DNA of 64,000 nt from Ructibacterium sp965146665 (GCA_965146665.1 CBCTHE010000015.1:1-64000); one strand, 5' to 3'; counted from the first letter of the stretch, positions 44,948 through 53,893 are shown. Translations and numbers: made by a program. The notes: generated by a model from the letters alone, not told the origin.

Positions 44948-46078
44948 ATGAAAAACGATATGTTGGGTTTGATCTTCGCGGAAAACCCGGAGGCCGGCAT
45001 GGGGGAACTGACCAGCCAGCGGGCGCTTGCGGCCGTCCCCTTCGGCGGGCGGTACCGGATCATAGATTTTATGCTTTCCAGTATGGTGAACTCCTCGGTG
45101 ATCAACGTGGGGATCACAACCCCCTATAACTACCAGTCCCTGACAGACCATCTGGGCACCGGCAAGGACTGGGATATGGACCGCAAGAACAACGGGCTGT
45201 TCATCCTGCCGCCCAAAGATACGGGGGACGGACCGGGGGAAACCCAGGGCGGTGTGGACATCATCTACGGCGTGCACCACTATCTCTCCAAGAGCCGGCA
45301 GGAATATGCCGTGGTGGCGGACTGCAATACCATCTGCAACATGAACTTTGACGAGGTTTTAAAGTTCCATCTGGAGCATGAGGCGGATATCACCCTGATC
45401 TATCACAAAGCCGGAAGGCTGTCGCCCTCTGAGCTGAAACGCCAGATCCTGCTGGATGTGGACGCAGACGCCCGGATTCGGGATATGCACGTGTACCCGG
45501 CAAAGCAGAAAACAGACCTCTCCTATATGCACATGTTCATCGTCCGCAAGGAACTGCTGATGGATCTTGTGGATGATGCCGTAGCCCACGGCAAGCACTC
45601 CATTTCCAAGGATATTTTCCTGGGGAGTCTGCACCGGCTCAAAATCTGTGCCTATGAATACAATGGCTGTGAGCTCAAGATCGATGACGTAAAGTCCTTC
45701 TTTGACGCCAACCTTCAGCTTCTGCACCGGGAGACCCGGGAGGAGCTGTTCGGGCTCAAGACCAACATGCCCATCTATACCAAGGTCAAGGACACGGTGC
45801 CGACCAAATACGGGAAGAATGCGGAGGTGTCCAACTCCATCATTGCGGACGGATGTGTGATAGAGGGCTCGGTGAAAAACTGTGTTCTGTTCCGCGGCGT
45901 GCATATCGGCAAGGGTGCGTCCATTGAGAACTGTATCATTATGCAGAATTCAGAGGTTTTGGACAACTGTATGATGGCCAACGTGATCTTTGATAAGGAA
46001 GTGGTACTTAGAAACGGCAAAAAGCTGATCGGCCAGGACACCTATCCCATGGTAATCGGCAAGGGAACCGTGATCTAA
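44948..46078 (+). CDS. glgD: GlgD, non-catalytic/regulatory partner of GlgC
   Basis: This 376-residue paralogue of GlgC has a changed nucleotide loop: the region reads MLGLIFAENPEAGMGELTSQRALAAVPFGGRYRIIDF, lacking the GGxGxRL motif. The C-terminal beta-helix is kept. In Firmicutes GlgD activates or stabilises GlgC. It sits 30 bases after glgC, preceded by AAAGAGGTG, and is followed by glgA. Confidence 0.95.
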   Translation: MKNDMLGLIFAENPEAGMGELTSQRALAAVPFGGRYRIIDFMLSSMVNSSVINVGITTPYNYQSLTDHLGTGKDWDMDRKNNGLFILPPKDTGDGPGETQGGVDIIYGVHHYLSKSRQEYAVVADCNTICNMNFDEVLKFHLEHEADITLIYHKAGRLSPSELKRQILLDVDADARIRDMHVYPAKQKTDLSYMHMFIVRKELLMDLVDDAVAHGKHSISKDIFLGSLHRLKICAYEYNGCELKIDDVKSFFDANLQLLHRETREELFGLKTNMPIYTKVKDTVPTKYGKNAEVSNSIIADGCVIEGSVKNCVLFRGVHIGKGASIENCIIMQNSEVLDNCMMANVIFDKEVVLRNGKKLIGQDTYPMVIGKGTVI

Positions 46079-46210
46079 AGCGTCGCTGCAAACCGGCGGA
46101 GCAAGACGGGTCTGTCCGCACTCCGGCGGTTTTGGGAAACGCGCTGTGGAAAAAACGGGAAAGCTTCAAGGCGGGAGCCTATACAATCTTCCTGAAAGGT
46201 GTGATTCATT

Positions 46211-47650
46211 TTGAGTAAAATATTGATGTGTTCCTCTGAGGTTGCGCCCTTTGCTAAGACCGGGGGCCTGGGCGATGTGGCGGGCGCCCTCCCGCAGGCG
46301 CTGGTTAAGCTGGGCCATGATGTGCGGGTGGTGATGCCCAAATACGGCTGTGTGCCGGAGGAATACCGGCAGCAGCTGGAGTTCAGGTTTTTTATCTATG
46401 TTCCGCTGGGCTGGCGCAGAAAATACTGCGGTGTATTCGAGCTGGAAAAGGACGGTGTCACCTATTATTTTATCGACAACGAGTATTATTTTGGAGATCC
46501 GTATCTCTATAAATGGAACGATTTGGAGCGCTTCGCCTTTTTTGACAAAGCCTGCCTGGAAATCCTGCGGCATTTGGAGTTCAAGCCGGATGTCATCCAC
46601 TGCCACGACTGGCAGACCGGCATGGTGCCGGTCCTGCTCAACGCATACTTTGTGCGGGACGCGTTTTATCAGGGGATCAAGACCGTGTTCACCATCCACA
46701 ATCTCCGGTATCAGGGGATTTATTCCATGGATATTGTGGCGGACTTTTTCTCCCTGGACCAAACCTTCTTTACGGAGGATAAGCTGGAGTTCCACGGCTG
46801 TGCTAACCTGCTGAAGGGCGGAGTTGTGTACGCCGACTATGTGACCACGGTCAGCCCCGCCTATGCGGAGGAGATCAAGACGCCGCTGGGCGGCGAAAAG
46901 CTGGACGGCCTGCTCTTTGCCCGGTCCAACGCCCTGTTCGGCATCATTAACGGCATTGATTACGGCGAGTACAACCCCAAGACGGACCCATATATCTTCG
47001 AGAACTTTGACCAGCGCAATATTGTGAGCAAGAAAAAAGCCAATAAGATCAAGCTGCAGGAGCAGCTGGGGCTCCCTGTGGATGGGGAGAAGGCCATGGT
47101 TGGTATCGTTTCCCGGCTGGTGGACCAGAAGGGCTTTGATATCATCGCGGAGGCCATGGGCGAGCTGATGGGTATGGATATCCAGCTGGTCGTCCTGGGC
47201 ACGGGCGAGGCCAAGTATGAGGAGCTGTTCCGGCAGAACGCGTGGTATCATCCCGATAAGCTCTCGGCCAACATCATGTTCAGCAATGACATGGCCCATA
47301 AGATCTACGCAGCTTCGGATCTGTTCCTGATGCCGTCCATGTTCGAGCCCTGCGGCCTGAGCCAGATGATCGCCATGGCCTACGGCACCGTCCCTGTGGT
47401 GCGGGAGACCGGCGGGCTGAAGGACAGCGTCCAGCCTTTCAATGAGTTCACGGGCGAGGGCAACGGCTTCAGCTTCTATCCCTACAGCGCCCATGACATG
47501 ATGTTCACCCTGCGTATGGCGCTGAAATTCTTTGCCAACAAAGAGGTCTGGAACCCGCTGATGAAGCGCGCCATGAAGGCTGACTTTTCCTGGGCGGCCT
47601 CCGCGCAGAAATACAGCGATATGTATGAAAGTCTGCTGGGCGGCGCATAA
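46211..47650 (+). CDS. glgA: glycogen synthase (ADP-glucose type, GT5)
   Basis: This 479-residue enzyme extends alpha-1,4-glucan chains from ADP-glucose. It shows the KTGGLGDVAGALP motif near the N-terminus (ADP-glucose binding), HNLRYQGIYSMDI, and the C-terminal MPSMFEPCGLSQMIAMAYGTVPVVRETGGLKD region with the catalytic Glu. The start is TTG at 46211, about ten bases after GAAAGGTG; no ATG fits. A 132-base gap separates it from glgD. It ends the operon at a strong terminator. Confidence 0.95.
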   Translation: MSKILMCSSEVAPFAKTGGLGDVAGALPQALVKLGHDVRVVMPKYGCVPEEYRQQLEFRFFIYVPLGWRRKYCGVFELEKDGVTYYFIDNEYYFGDPYLYKWNDLERFAFFDKACLEILRHLEFKPDVIHCHDWQTGMVPVLLNAYFVRDAFYQGIKTVFTIHNLRYQGIYSMDIVADFFSLDQTFFTEDKLEFHGCANLLKGGVVYADYVTTVSPAYAEEIKTPLGGEKLDGLLFARSNALFGIINGIDYGEYNPKTDPYIFENFDQRNIVSKKKANKIKLQEQLGLPVDGEKAMVGIVSRLVDQKGFDIIAEAMGELMGMDIQLVVLGTGEAKYEELFRQNAWYHPDKLSANIMFSNDMAHKIYAASDLFLMPSMFEPCGLSQMIAMAYGTVPVVRETGGLKDSVQPFNEFTGEGNGFSFYPYSAHDMMFTLRMALKFFANKEVWNPLMKRAMKADFSWAASAQKYSDMYESLLGGA

Positions 47651-47671
47651 CGCGCCGCTGGCTGAAAAAAG

Positions 47672-47720
47672 GCGTCCCGGACCGCGGTATCAAGCCGCGG
47701 TCCGGGACGTTTTTTTTTGC
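47672..47720 (+). terminator. terminator of the glycogen operon
   Basis: The near-perfect stem GCGTCCCGGACCGCGG / CCGCGGTCCGGGACGT is followed by nine T. Confidence 0.95.
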
Positions 47721-47771
47721 TTTTGGCGCCGGAGCGCGCAAGGTCAATGTGACATATCCGCAGGGGCAGGG

Positions 47772-48374
47772 CTATACCACCTGAATCCCCAGAAGCATGG
47801 CCAGATCAATGGCCTGTTCGGCGCTGACCTTTGCGCCGCGCAGTTCGGCATAGGAATCGGACAGGGTGATTCCGTCAATGACACAGGTGGAAAAATCCAC
47901 CCCTTTCAGGGACGTTTTGAAAAAGTCTGTGTGGGTGAGGTCGGCCCGGTCCAGAGACAGATTTTTAAATTTGGCCTCTGACAGAAAGGCGTGCCTTAAG
48001 ACGCTCTCCGTGATTTTGGAACGGTCCCAGAGACTGCCGCTGAAGTTGGCATAGCAAAAGGAACCCTTTTCCAGCGCGGTGAGCAGGAAAGAGCCGCGGC
48101 TGAAATTACAGCCGTCGCCCCTGCAGTCCAAAAGCCTTGCGTTCTTAAAGTAACAGGCGCCGAAACGGCTGCCTGTGAAGTCGCAGGTATCCAAGGTGAC
48201 GTTATAAAAGGAGCAGCCGCTGAAATTACACTCCAGAAACCGGCATTGTGTAAATACCGCGGACTCAAATTCCATCTTGTCCAGATCCAGCCCGGTGAGA
48301 ACCTCGCGTTCATAGTTTTTTCCCTCCAGATAACCGCTGGTCTGCAGCGCTGTGTTGATATCCTCTGCCAGCAT
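47772..48374 (-). CDS. pentapeptide-repeat protein
   Basis: This 200-residue protein has repeated A(D/N)LXX-like units between about residues 40 and 180: CRFLECNFSGCSFYNVTLDTCDF, CYFKNARLLDC, and NLSLDRADLTHTDFF. They predict a right-handed quadrilateral beta-helix. Members of this broad family include QnrB/MfpA proteins that protect gyrase from quinolones, but most have unknown roles and I see nothing specific to Qnr. The start ATG 48374 follows AGGGGACGGC. It is a monocistronic gene between convergent and divergent neighbours. Confidence 0.85.
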   Translation of the reverse strand: MLAEDINTALQTSGYLEGKNYEREVLTGLDLDKMEFESAVFTQCRFLECNFSGCSFYNVTLDTCDFTGSRFGACYFKNARLLDCRGDGCNFSRGSFLLTALEKGSFCYANFSGSLWDRSKITESVLRHAFLSEAKFKNLSLDRADLTHTDFFKTSLKGVDFSTCVIDGITLSDSYAELRGAKVSAEQAIDLAMLLGIQVV

Positions 48375-48579
48375 GCCGTCCCCTGCCCTTCTTCCCAATG
48401 TTATGCGGGCCGTTCCGCCGGCCGCTGGCTTTTATTATAGCCCAACCGGCCGCGGAAGTCAACGGCGGAGCACAGGAGGACGGCCGGAGGGAGGAGAAAA
48501 CTGTCATATTATGCTGGAAATTATCTGCGGAGTATGGTATGATGGTATGAGAAAATCCGGATTGAAACGGAGGTACAGT

Positions 48580-49116
48580 ATGATGGATTATATCAGTAAC
48601 TACCAGTCGCCGGCGGGGGCAATCACAATCGCCTGTGACGGCACAAGCATAACCGGCCTTTGGTTTGACGGAGCAAAGTATTTTGCGGACACGCTCGCAC
48701 CCGAGTATGAGGAAAGGGAGACGCCGGTACTGCGGGAGGCCAGGGCGTGGCTGGACTGCTATTTCGGCGGCGGGATCCCGGATTTCACGCCGCCTGTGCA
48801 GCTTAACGGCACGCCGTTCCGGATGGCTGTCTGGGAGGTGTTAAAAGGCATTCCCTATGGCGGGACAATGACCTATGGCGAAATCGCGCGGATCCTTGCG
48901 GAGCAGAATGGAAGCGGCAAAATGTCCGCCCGGGCTGTGGGCGGGGCCGTTGGCCGCAACCCAATCTCCATTATTGTGCCGTGTCACCGGGTCATAGGAA
49001 GCGGCGGGAGCCTGACCGGATTTGCGGGGGGCGTTGATAAAAAAATCAAACTGCTGACCATTGAAAAGGTAAACCTGCAGCATATGTTTATTCCCCAAAA
49101 GGGCACTGCCCTCTGA
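48580..49116 (+). CDS. ogt: methylated-DNA-[protein]-cysteine S-methyltransferase
   Basis: This 178-residue repair protein moves the methyl group from O6-methylguanine to its own Cys in one suicidal reaction. The active site is PCHRVIGSGGSLTGFAGG (near residue 135-152), preceded by the recognition helix region GTMTYGEIARILAE with ARAVGGAVGRNP. The length fits the Ogt subfamily. The start ATG 48580 follows ACGGAGG. It faces the citrate synthase gene across a shared terminator. Confidence 0.93.
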   Translation: MMDYISNYQSPAGAITIACDGTSITGLWFDGAKYFADTLAPEYEERETPVLREARAWLDCYFGGGIPDFTPPVQLNGTPFRMAVWEVLKGIPYGGTMTYGEIARILAEQNGSGKMSARAVGGAVGRNPISIIVPCHRVIGSGGSLTGFAGGVDKKIKLLTIEKVNLQHMFIPQKGTAL

Positions 49117-49117
49117 C

Positions 49118-49153
49118 AAAAACCCCTCCCCACTGCGCGGCAGAGGGGAGGGG
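49118..49153. terminator. terminator between ogt and citrate synthase
   Basis: The perfect 9-bp stem CCCCTCCCC / GGGGAGGGG has five A on its left, giving a T-run for the minus-strand citrate synthase transcript, and a weaker CAGAATTTTATT on the right. Confidence 0.8.
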
Positions 49154-49165
49154 CAGAATTTTATT

Positions 49166-50584
49166 CTATTTTTCGGCATCCTCCAGCTGAATCTTCTCCC
49201 GCTGGTCAATGGGGGTATAGGGCAGCCGCTTCGCAATGGTCTTATAGGCTGGCCTGATGATCTTGCTGCTGGTCATAACCTCCTCGATCCGGTGCGCACA
49301 CCAGCCAACGATCCGGGACATGGCAAAGAGCGGGGTGTACAGCTCCTGCGGCAGACCCATCATCTGATAGACAAATCCGGAATAGAAGTCCACGTTGGCA
49401 CAGATGTCCTTGTCAAGGCCCTTGACCTCCCGGAAAGCCCGGGGGGCCAGCCGCTGGACCAGATCATGCAGGTCATACTCCTGCTGGTGTCCGGTGACAT
49501 CTGCAAGCTCCTTGGCCTTGGCTTTGAGAATTCCGGTTCTGGGATCCGAGATGGTATAGACCGCGTGGCCCATGCCATAGATCAGACCCTTGCCGTCCCC
49601 CGCCTCCTTGCGCAGAATCTTTTTCAGGTAATCCAGCACCTCGGTTTCGTCATCCCAGTTTTTCACGTTGGCCTTGATCTCCGTCATCATGGAGAGCATC
49701 TTGTCGTTCGCGCCGCCGTGCTTGGGCCCCTTGAGAGAGCCAACCGCCGCGGATATGGCCGAATAGGTGTCCGTGCCGGTGGAGGAGAGTACATGCACCG
49801 CAAAGGCGGAATTGTTTCCGCCGCCGTGCTCTGCCTGCAGAATCAGGGCCAGATCCAGAATTTCCGCCTCCAGCGCGGAATACTGGTTGTTGGGACGGAT
49901 CATATACAGAAAGTTTTCCGCCACAGAGAGCTCCGGATTCTGATTGTGGAGCACAAGGCTCTCGCCGTCAAAGTAATGGCGCTTACAGCTGTAGGCGTTG
50001 GCCACCAGAACAGGAAACCGGGCAATCAGGTCAAAGCTCTGCCGGAGCAGGTTGGGAATTGAGATATCGTCCGGATTGTCGTCATAGGAGTACAGGGCCA
50101 GCACACAGCGGCCCAGCTTATTCATGATATTCTTGCTGGGCGCCTTGAAGATCATGTCCTCTGTGAATTCATAGGGCAGATCCCGGCGGCTTGCCAGAAC
50201 CCGGGTAAAGTCCGCCAGGGTCTCACGGTCGGGCAGAAAGCCGAACATCAGCAGAAAGGCGGTTTCCTCAAAACCAAAGCGGTGCTCCTTCTGGCAGTTG
50301 GACACAATATCCTCCACGTCAATCCCGCGGTACCGGAGCTTTCCCTCCACCGGAGATTTGTTCCCCTCATCCATGACATAGCCGTGAACCTCGCCGATGG
50401 TGGTCAGCCCGGCCAGGACGCCGCTTCCGTCCGCGTTTCTCAGCCCGCGTTTGACATTGTAGTCGCTGTAATAGTGGGATGGGATGGAGTTCCAGACAGA
50501 GTTTTGCTGATGGATCAGCTTCATGTAGGACTTGATGTTGGCCTCCATGGTACTCCGTGTTTGATTAGATTCATATCGATCCAA
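49166..50584 (-). CDS. citrate synthase
   Basis: This enzyme of about 472 residues condenses acetyl-CoA and oxaloacetate. Motifs include GLTTIGEVHGYV and LRYRGIDVEDIV, and the catalytic His segments in LQAEHGGGNNSAFAVHVLSSTGTD and GPKHGGANDKMLSMM. The mobile-loop Asp is near the C-terminal part (DFYSGFVYQMMGLP). The chosen start TTG at 50584 follows AGAGGTG by six bases; an ATG at 50602 has no Shine-Dalgarno site but is possible. A citrate/2-methylcitrate synthase role cannot be excluded. No other TCA-cycle gene is adjacent. Confidence 0.92.
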   Translation of the reverse strand: MDRYESNQTRSTMEANIKSYMKLIHQQNSVWNSIPSHYYSDYNVKRGLRNADGSGVLAGLTTIGEVHGYVMDEGNKSPVEGKLRYRGIDVEDIVSNCQKEHRFGFEETAFLLMFGFLPDRETLADFTRVLASRRDLPYEFTEDMIFKAPSKNIMNKLGRCVLALYSYDDNPDDISIPNLLRQSFDLIARFPVLVANAYSCKRHYFDGESLVLHNQNPELSVAENFLYMIRPNNQYSALEAEILDLALILQAEHGGGNNSAFAVHVLSSTGTDTYSAISAAVGSLKGPKHGGANDKMLSMMTEIKANVKNWDDETEVLDYLKKILRKEAGDGKGLIYGMGHAVYTISDPRTGILKAKAKELADVTGHQQEYDLHDLVQRLAPRAFREVKGLDKDICANVDFYSGFVYQMMGLPQELYTPLFAMSRIVGWCAHRIEEVMTSSKIIRPAYKTIAKRLPYTPIDQREKIQLEDAEK

Positions 50585-50673
50585 AGGAATCACCTCTCTC
50601 ATAAAATTTGTTCAGCAATGATACCGGAACAGAGGCTGGAATTCAGACGGCCTCTGTGGGAATGTTAAACTTT

Positions 50674-50702
50674 ATTTTACCGCATTTTAAGCGCAAAGTC
50701 AA
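50674..50702 (-). promoter_or_regulatory. promoter of the citrate synthase gene
   Basis: On the minus strand, TTGACT (50697-50702), 17 bases and TAAAAT (50674-50679) lie about 90 bases before the start codon. The rest of 50703-50853 shows nothing I can assign. Confidence 0.75.
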
Positions 50703-50853
50703 GAAAAATGTCAAAACCGCGCCCGTTGCTCCGGCGCGGGACCTGAAAAAACGAAGAAGAGCGGCGGGAGAACAAGACGCGCCGGATACCTGCGCCGCAG
50801 GGCGGGAAAGCTTGGCGTTTCGCGCTGTCCCTGCCCCGGCGCGTATTGGAACG

Positions 50854-50886
50854 AACAAAAAGACGGACTCAAGCTTGAGTCCGTCT
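50854..50886 (-). terminator. terminator of the SDR gene
   Basis: A perfect 26-base palindrome AGACGGACTCAAG / CTTGAGTCCGTCT is followed on the minus strand by TTTTGTT. Confidence 0.85.
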
Positions 50887-50942
50887 CGGTTTCTGTGTAC
50901 AAAACGCAGCCTGTATGCCCTGCACGGCCGTGCTGTGCGGCA

Positions 50943-51743
50943 TTACGGCTGTTTGCCGATATAGGCCAGGATACCGCCGTCAACGTAGAGAACATGACCG
51001 TTGACAAAGTCGGATGCCTCAGACGCGAGGAATACCGCGGGACCAGCCAGATCCTCCGCGTCGCCCCAGCGCGCGGCCGGCGTCTTGGCGATGATGAACT
51101 GGTCAAAGGGATGTCTGCTGCCGTCAGGCTGTTTCTCTCTCAGAGGCGCGGTCTGAGGCGTTGCGATATATCCCGGGCCAATGCCGTTGCACTGAATGTT
51201 GTATTCGCCGTATTCAGAGCAGATGTTTCTGGTGAGCATCTTCAAACCGCCCTTCGCCGCCGCGTATGCGGAAACGGTCTCGCGGCCCAGCTCGCTCATC
51301 ATGGAGCAGATGTTGATAATCTTGCCGTGACCCTTTTTAATCATGCTGGGGATGACAGCTTTGGACACAATGAACGGCGCGTTCAGGTCCACGTCAATGA
51401 CCTGTCTGAACTCCTCCGCAGTCATATCGCACATGGGAATGCGCTTGATGATACCGGCGTTGTTTACCAAAATGTCAATCACGCCGATCTCGGCCTCAAT
51501 TTTCTTCACCATCTCCTGAACCATAGGCTCGTTGGTCACGTCGCAGACATAGCCCGCGGCGTCAATGCCGTCTTCTTTATAGGAAGCAAGACCCCGGTCT
51601 ACGAATTCCTGCTTGATGTCGCAGAACACAATTTTTGCGCCGGCTTCGTGCATTCCCTTTGCGATTGCATAGCCAATGCCGTAGGAAGCGCCGGTCACAA
51701 GGGCGACCTTGCCCGCCAGGCTGAACTTTTCTAACATACCCAT
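50943..51743 (-). CDS. SDR-family oxidoreductase, gluconate 5-dehydrogenase-like
   Basis: This 266-residue classical short-chain dehydrogenase has the cofactor loop TGASYGIGYAIAKG, NNAGIIKR, the catalytic Tyr/Lys in SAYAAAKGG (near residue 160-164) and the Ser in NICSMMSEL. The segment GPGYIATPQTAPLRE(K) and the insert SRHPFDQFIIAKTPAARWG are typical of gluconate 5-dehydrogenases, which interconvert 5-ketogluconate and gluconate; KduD-type enzymes are close relatives. AGGAGG lies eight bases before the ATG. It stands alone between its own promoter and terminator. Confidence 0.85.
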   Translation of the reverse strand: MGMLEKFSLAGKVALVTGASYGIGYAIAKGMHEAGAKIVFCDIKQEFVDRGLASYKEDGIDAAGYVCDVTNEPMVQEMVKKIEAEIGVIDILVNNAGIIKRIPMCDMTAEEFRQVIDVDLNAPFIVSKAVIPSMIKKGHGKIINICSMMSELGRETVSAYAAAKGGLKMLTRNICSEYGEYNIQCNGIGPGYIATPQTAPLREKQPDGSRHPFDQFIIAKTPAARWGDAEDLAGPAVFLASEASDFVNGHVLYVDGGILAYIGKQP

Positions 51744-51774
51744 CTCAAAAACCTCCTATCATATGTTTGATAAT

Positions 51775-51803
51775 AGTATAGCACAGGCGAAATTGAAAGT
51801 CAA
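51775..51803 (-). promoter_or_regulatory. promoter of the SDR gene
   Basis: On the minus strand, TTGACT (51798-51803), 17 bases and TATACT (51775-51780) lie 32 bases before the start codon. Confidence 0.8.
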
Positions 51804-51930
51804 ATATTTCCCAGACTTTTGCGGGCAAAAATTCGGTGCCGGACTGGGTAAAAAGTGGATAAAATTACATGGCGGAAAATTTCGTCAGGAATTGTAAAAC
51901 GAAGAAAAATGGGGTAAAATAATAAGGAAC

Positions 51931-51945
51931 TGTGCATAATGCACA
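51931..51945. promoter_or_regulatory. palindromic operator-like site upstream of the cold-shock gene
   Basis: The 15-base perfect palindrome TGTGCATAATGCACA ends eight bases before the -35 element at 51954. A candidate -10 TAAAAT of a second promoter lies just before it. The binding protein is unknown. Confidence 0.45.
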
Positions 51946-51953
51946 AAAAACAG

Positions 51954-51982
51954 TTGACAAAATATTGCTATTATGCTATACT
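51954..51982 (+). promoter_or_regulatory. strong promoter of the cold-shock gene
   Basis: TTGACA (51954-51959), 17 bases and TATACT (51977-51982) are near-consensus. They leave a 5' leader of about 60 bases with a small GAATC/GATTC hairpin, as is common for cold-shock mRNAs. Confidence 0.85.
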
Positions 51983-52049
51983 CTTAGCAAGGGTCAGTTG
52001 AATCTTGATTTTAGATTCCCCGGCTTAAGATTTTTAGGAGGTAATTTTC

Positions 52050-52247
52050 ATGCAAGGAAAAGTAAAATGGTTTAACGCAGAAAAAGGATTTGGCTTTATT
52101 GAGAGCGAAGAGGGAACCGATGTATTTGTTCACTATTCTGCGATTGCCATGGATGGCTATAAAACCCTGGAAGAGGGCGCATCCGTCGTTTTCGACGTGG
52201 TTGAGGGAGCAAAGGGCCCGCAGGCTGTGGATGTTAAGCTCGCGTAA
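52050..52247 (+). CDS. csp: cold-shock protein, CspA family
   Basis: This 65-residue single OB-fold protein binds single-stranded RNA and DNA and melts mRNA structure. Both RNA-binding motifs are present: KWFNAEKGFGFIE (RNP1) and DVFVHYSAI (RNP2). The perfect AGGAGG site, strong promoter and structured leader indicate high expression. It is probably monocistronic, with a weak hairpin before the Hsp33 gene. Confidence 0.96.
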   Translation: MQGKVKWFNAEKGFGFIESEEGTDVFVHYSAIAMDGYKTLEEGASVVFDVVEGAKGPQAVDVKLA

Positions 52248-52427
52248 TTCGGGATAAAGGACAGGAACGGCGGCCCGGCGGTGAGCCGGGACGGTTCCGG
52301 CGCCGCGGGATCTGCGGCGCACTGTTGAAACAATATGCCTGAAAAAGCAAAGCCGGCTCCGGTTGAGTCGGTTTTCTTTGTATATAAGAACCCGGTGAAA
52401 CCGGATTTCACGGAGGAAGAAACGAAT

Positions 52428-53312
52428 ATGAGTGACATTTTGACAAAGGCCATTACCAAAGACGGTTTTTTTAAGATTTCTGCTGTGGTCACCACCGAGA
52501 CGGTGAACCGGGCCCATGCTTTTCACCAGACCTCGCCGGTGGCGTCGGCGGCCCTTGGCAGGCTCCTGACCGCGGCGCTGATGATGGCGGACGGCCTGAA
52601 GGAGGAAGCCGCCAGCCTGACCCTGCAGATGCGCGGAGACGGGCCGCTGGGAACGCTTGTCGTTGTGGCGGATTCCAAGGGCGGTGTCAAGGGTTATGTG
52701 GCCAATCCGGCCGCGGATCTTCCATTGAGGCCCGACGGAAAGCTGGACGTGGGCGGCGGTATCGGACGAGGTACGCTCAGCGTGATCCGTGATCTGAAAA
52801 TGAAGGAGCCCTATGTGGGGCAGATCCCCATCCAGACCGGAGAGGTCGGGGATGATCTGGCCTATTATTTCATGCAGTCGGAGCAGGTGCCGAGCGTGGT
52901 TGCCCTTGGCGTGCTGGTGGACCGGGATTATACCATCCGGTGTGCCGGCGGGTTCATGGTGCAGGTTATGCCCGGTTGTGATGAGCAAAGCCTTGCCAGG
53001 CTGGAAAACAGCGTGCAGGGACTGATGAGCGTCACGGATATGCTGAAACAGGGCATGGACGGACAGGAGATCATCAAATATGTCATGCTGGGCTTTGATG
53101 TGGAGATTCTGGGGGCCGCGGAGGTGGGCTATGCCTGTGACTGCGGACGGGAACGGATGGAGCGCGCCATTGTTTCCCTCGGCAAAAAGGAGATCCAGGA
53201 TATCATCGACGAACAGGGACAGGCGGAAATTGTCTGTCATTTCTGCAACAGGGCATATACGTTCGGCCGGGAGGAGCTGAAGGCGATGCTGGCGAAGGCG
53301 GTGAGACGCTGA
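52428..53312 (+). CDS. hslO: redox-regulated chaperone Hsp33
   Basis: This 294-residue holdase is activated when its zinc-binding cysteines are oxidised. The N-terminal core shows the family segments AHAFHQTSPVASAALGR and MRGDGPLGTLVVVAD. The four zinc cysteines are in CDCGRERMERA and CHFCNRAYTF near the C-terminus. The start ATG 52428 follows GGAGGAAGAA; an in-frame upstream extension has no good ribosome site. It lies 180 bases after the cold-shock gene. Confidence 0.95.
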   Translation: MSDILTKAITKDGFFKISAVVTTETVNRAHAFHQTSPVASAALGRLLTAALMMADGLKEEAASLTLQMRGDGPLGTLVVVADSKGGVKGYVANPAADLPLRPDGKLDVGGGIGRGTLSVIRDLKMKEPYVGQIPIQTGEVGDDLAYYFMQSEQVPSVVALGVLVDRDYTIRCAGGFMVQVMPGCDEQSLARLENSVQGLMSVTDMLKQGMDGQEIIKYVMLGFDVEILGAAEVGYACDCGRERMERAIVSLGKKEIQDIIDEQGQAEIVCHFCNRAYTFGREELKAMLAKAVRR

Positions 53313-53422
53313 CTGTCCGGCGGCGCGGAATGAAATCGAATGAAATCGTGTGTTATCGTGAGAAATAACCAGATATGTTGAGTGTAATCCTAGATAATGT
53401 AATATAATCGGTTGTGATGGCT

Positions 53423-53451
53423 TTGACTTTTTTGTGTCCGCGGAGTATAAT
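53423..53451 (+). promoter_or_regulatory. promoter of the tRNA cluster
   Basis: TTGACT (53423-53428), 17 bases and TATAAT (53446-53451) lie 40 bases before tRNA-Val. The stretch 53313-53420 upstream holds only short GAAATCG-type direct repeats. Confidence 0.8.
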
Positions 53452-53490
53452 AGTCAACGTTGTCGCCGCTCGTTGACGGCATCAAAGTGT

Positions 53491-53566
53491 GGGCGCTTAG
53501 CTCAGCTGGGAGAGCATCTGCCTTACAAGCAGAGGGTCATAGGTTCGAGCCCTATAGTGCCCACCA
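53491..53566 (+). tRNA. tRNA-Val (TAC), CCA encoded
   Basis: The acceptor is GGGCGCT/AGTGCCC, the anticodon loop is CTTACAA (TAC), the T-arm holds AGGTTCGAGCCCT, and the gene ends in ACCA. Confidence 0.95.
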
Positions 53567-53571
53567 CACTT

Positions 53572-53648
53572 GGTCCGGTAGTTCAGTTGGTTAGAATGCC
53601 AGCCTGTCACGCTGGAGGTCGTGGGTTCGAACCCCATCCGGATCGCCA
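53572..53648 (+). tRNA. tRNA-Asp (GTC), CCA encoded
   Basis: The acceptor is GGTCCGG/CCGGATC, the anticodon loop is CTGTCAC (GTC), the T-arm holds GGGTTCGAACCCC, and the gene ends in GCCA. A 40-base hairpin-forming spacer with a GGAGCTTCGG loop follows (53651-53693). Confidence 0.95.
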
Positions 53649-53712
53649 CAACTGAAAGATATGCGCCGGAGCTTCGGCGCGGCGCAGTCTTTCATTTATA
53701 TACAAATGACAC

Positions 53713-53788
53713 GCCTCTGTAGCTCAGTCGGTAGAGCAGGGGACTGAAAATCCCCGTGTCGGTGGTTCGATTCCGCCCGGAGGCACCA
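53713..53788 (+). tRNA. tRNA-Phe (GAA), CCA encoded
   Basis: The acceptor is GCCTCTG/CGGAGGC, the anticodon loop is CTGAAAA (GAA), the T-loop is GTTCGATTC, and the gene ends in ACCA. Confidence 0.95.
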
Positions 53789-53813
53789 GGCTTCTTTTCA
53801 CAGAAGCTGATGT

Positions 53814-53888
53814 GCGGGAGTGGCTCAGTGGTAGAGCGTCACCTTGCCAAGGTGAACGTCGCGAGTTCGAATCTCGTCTTCCGCTCCA
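53814..53888 (+). tRNA. tRNA-Gly (GCC), CCA encoded
   Basis: The acceptor is GCGGGAG/CTTCCGC, the anticodon loop is TTGCCAA (GCC), the T-loop is GTTCGAATC, and the gene ends in TCCA. Confidence 0.95.
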
Positions 53889-53893
53889 AAATG

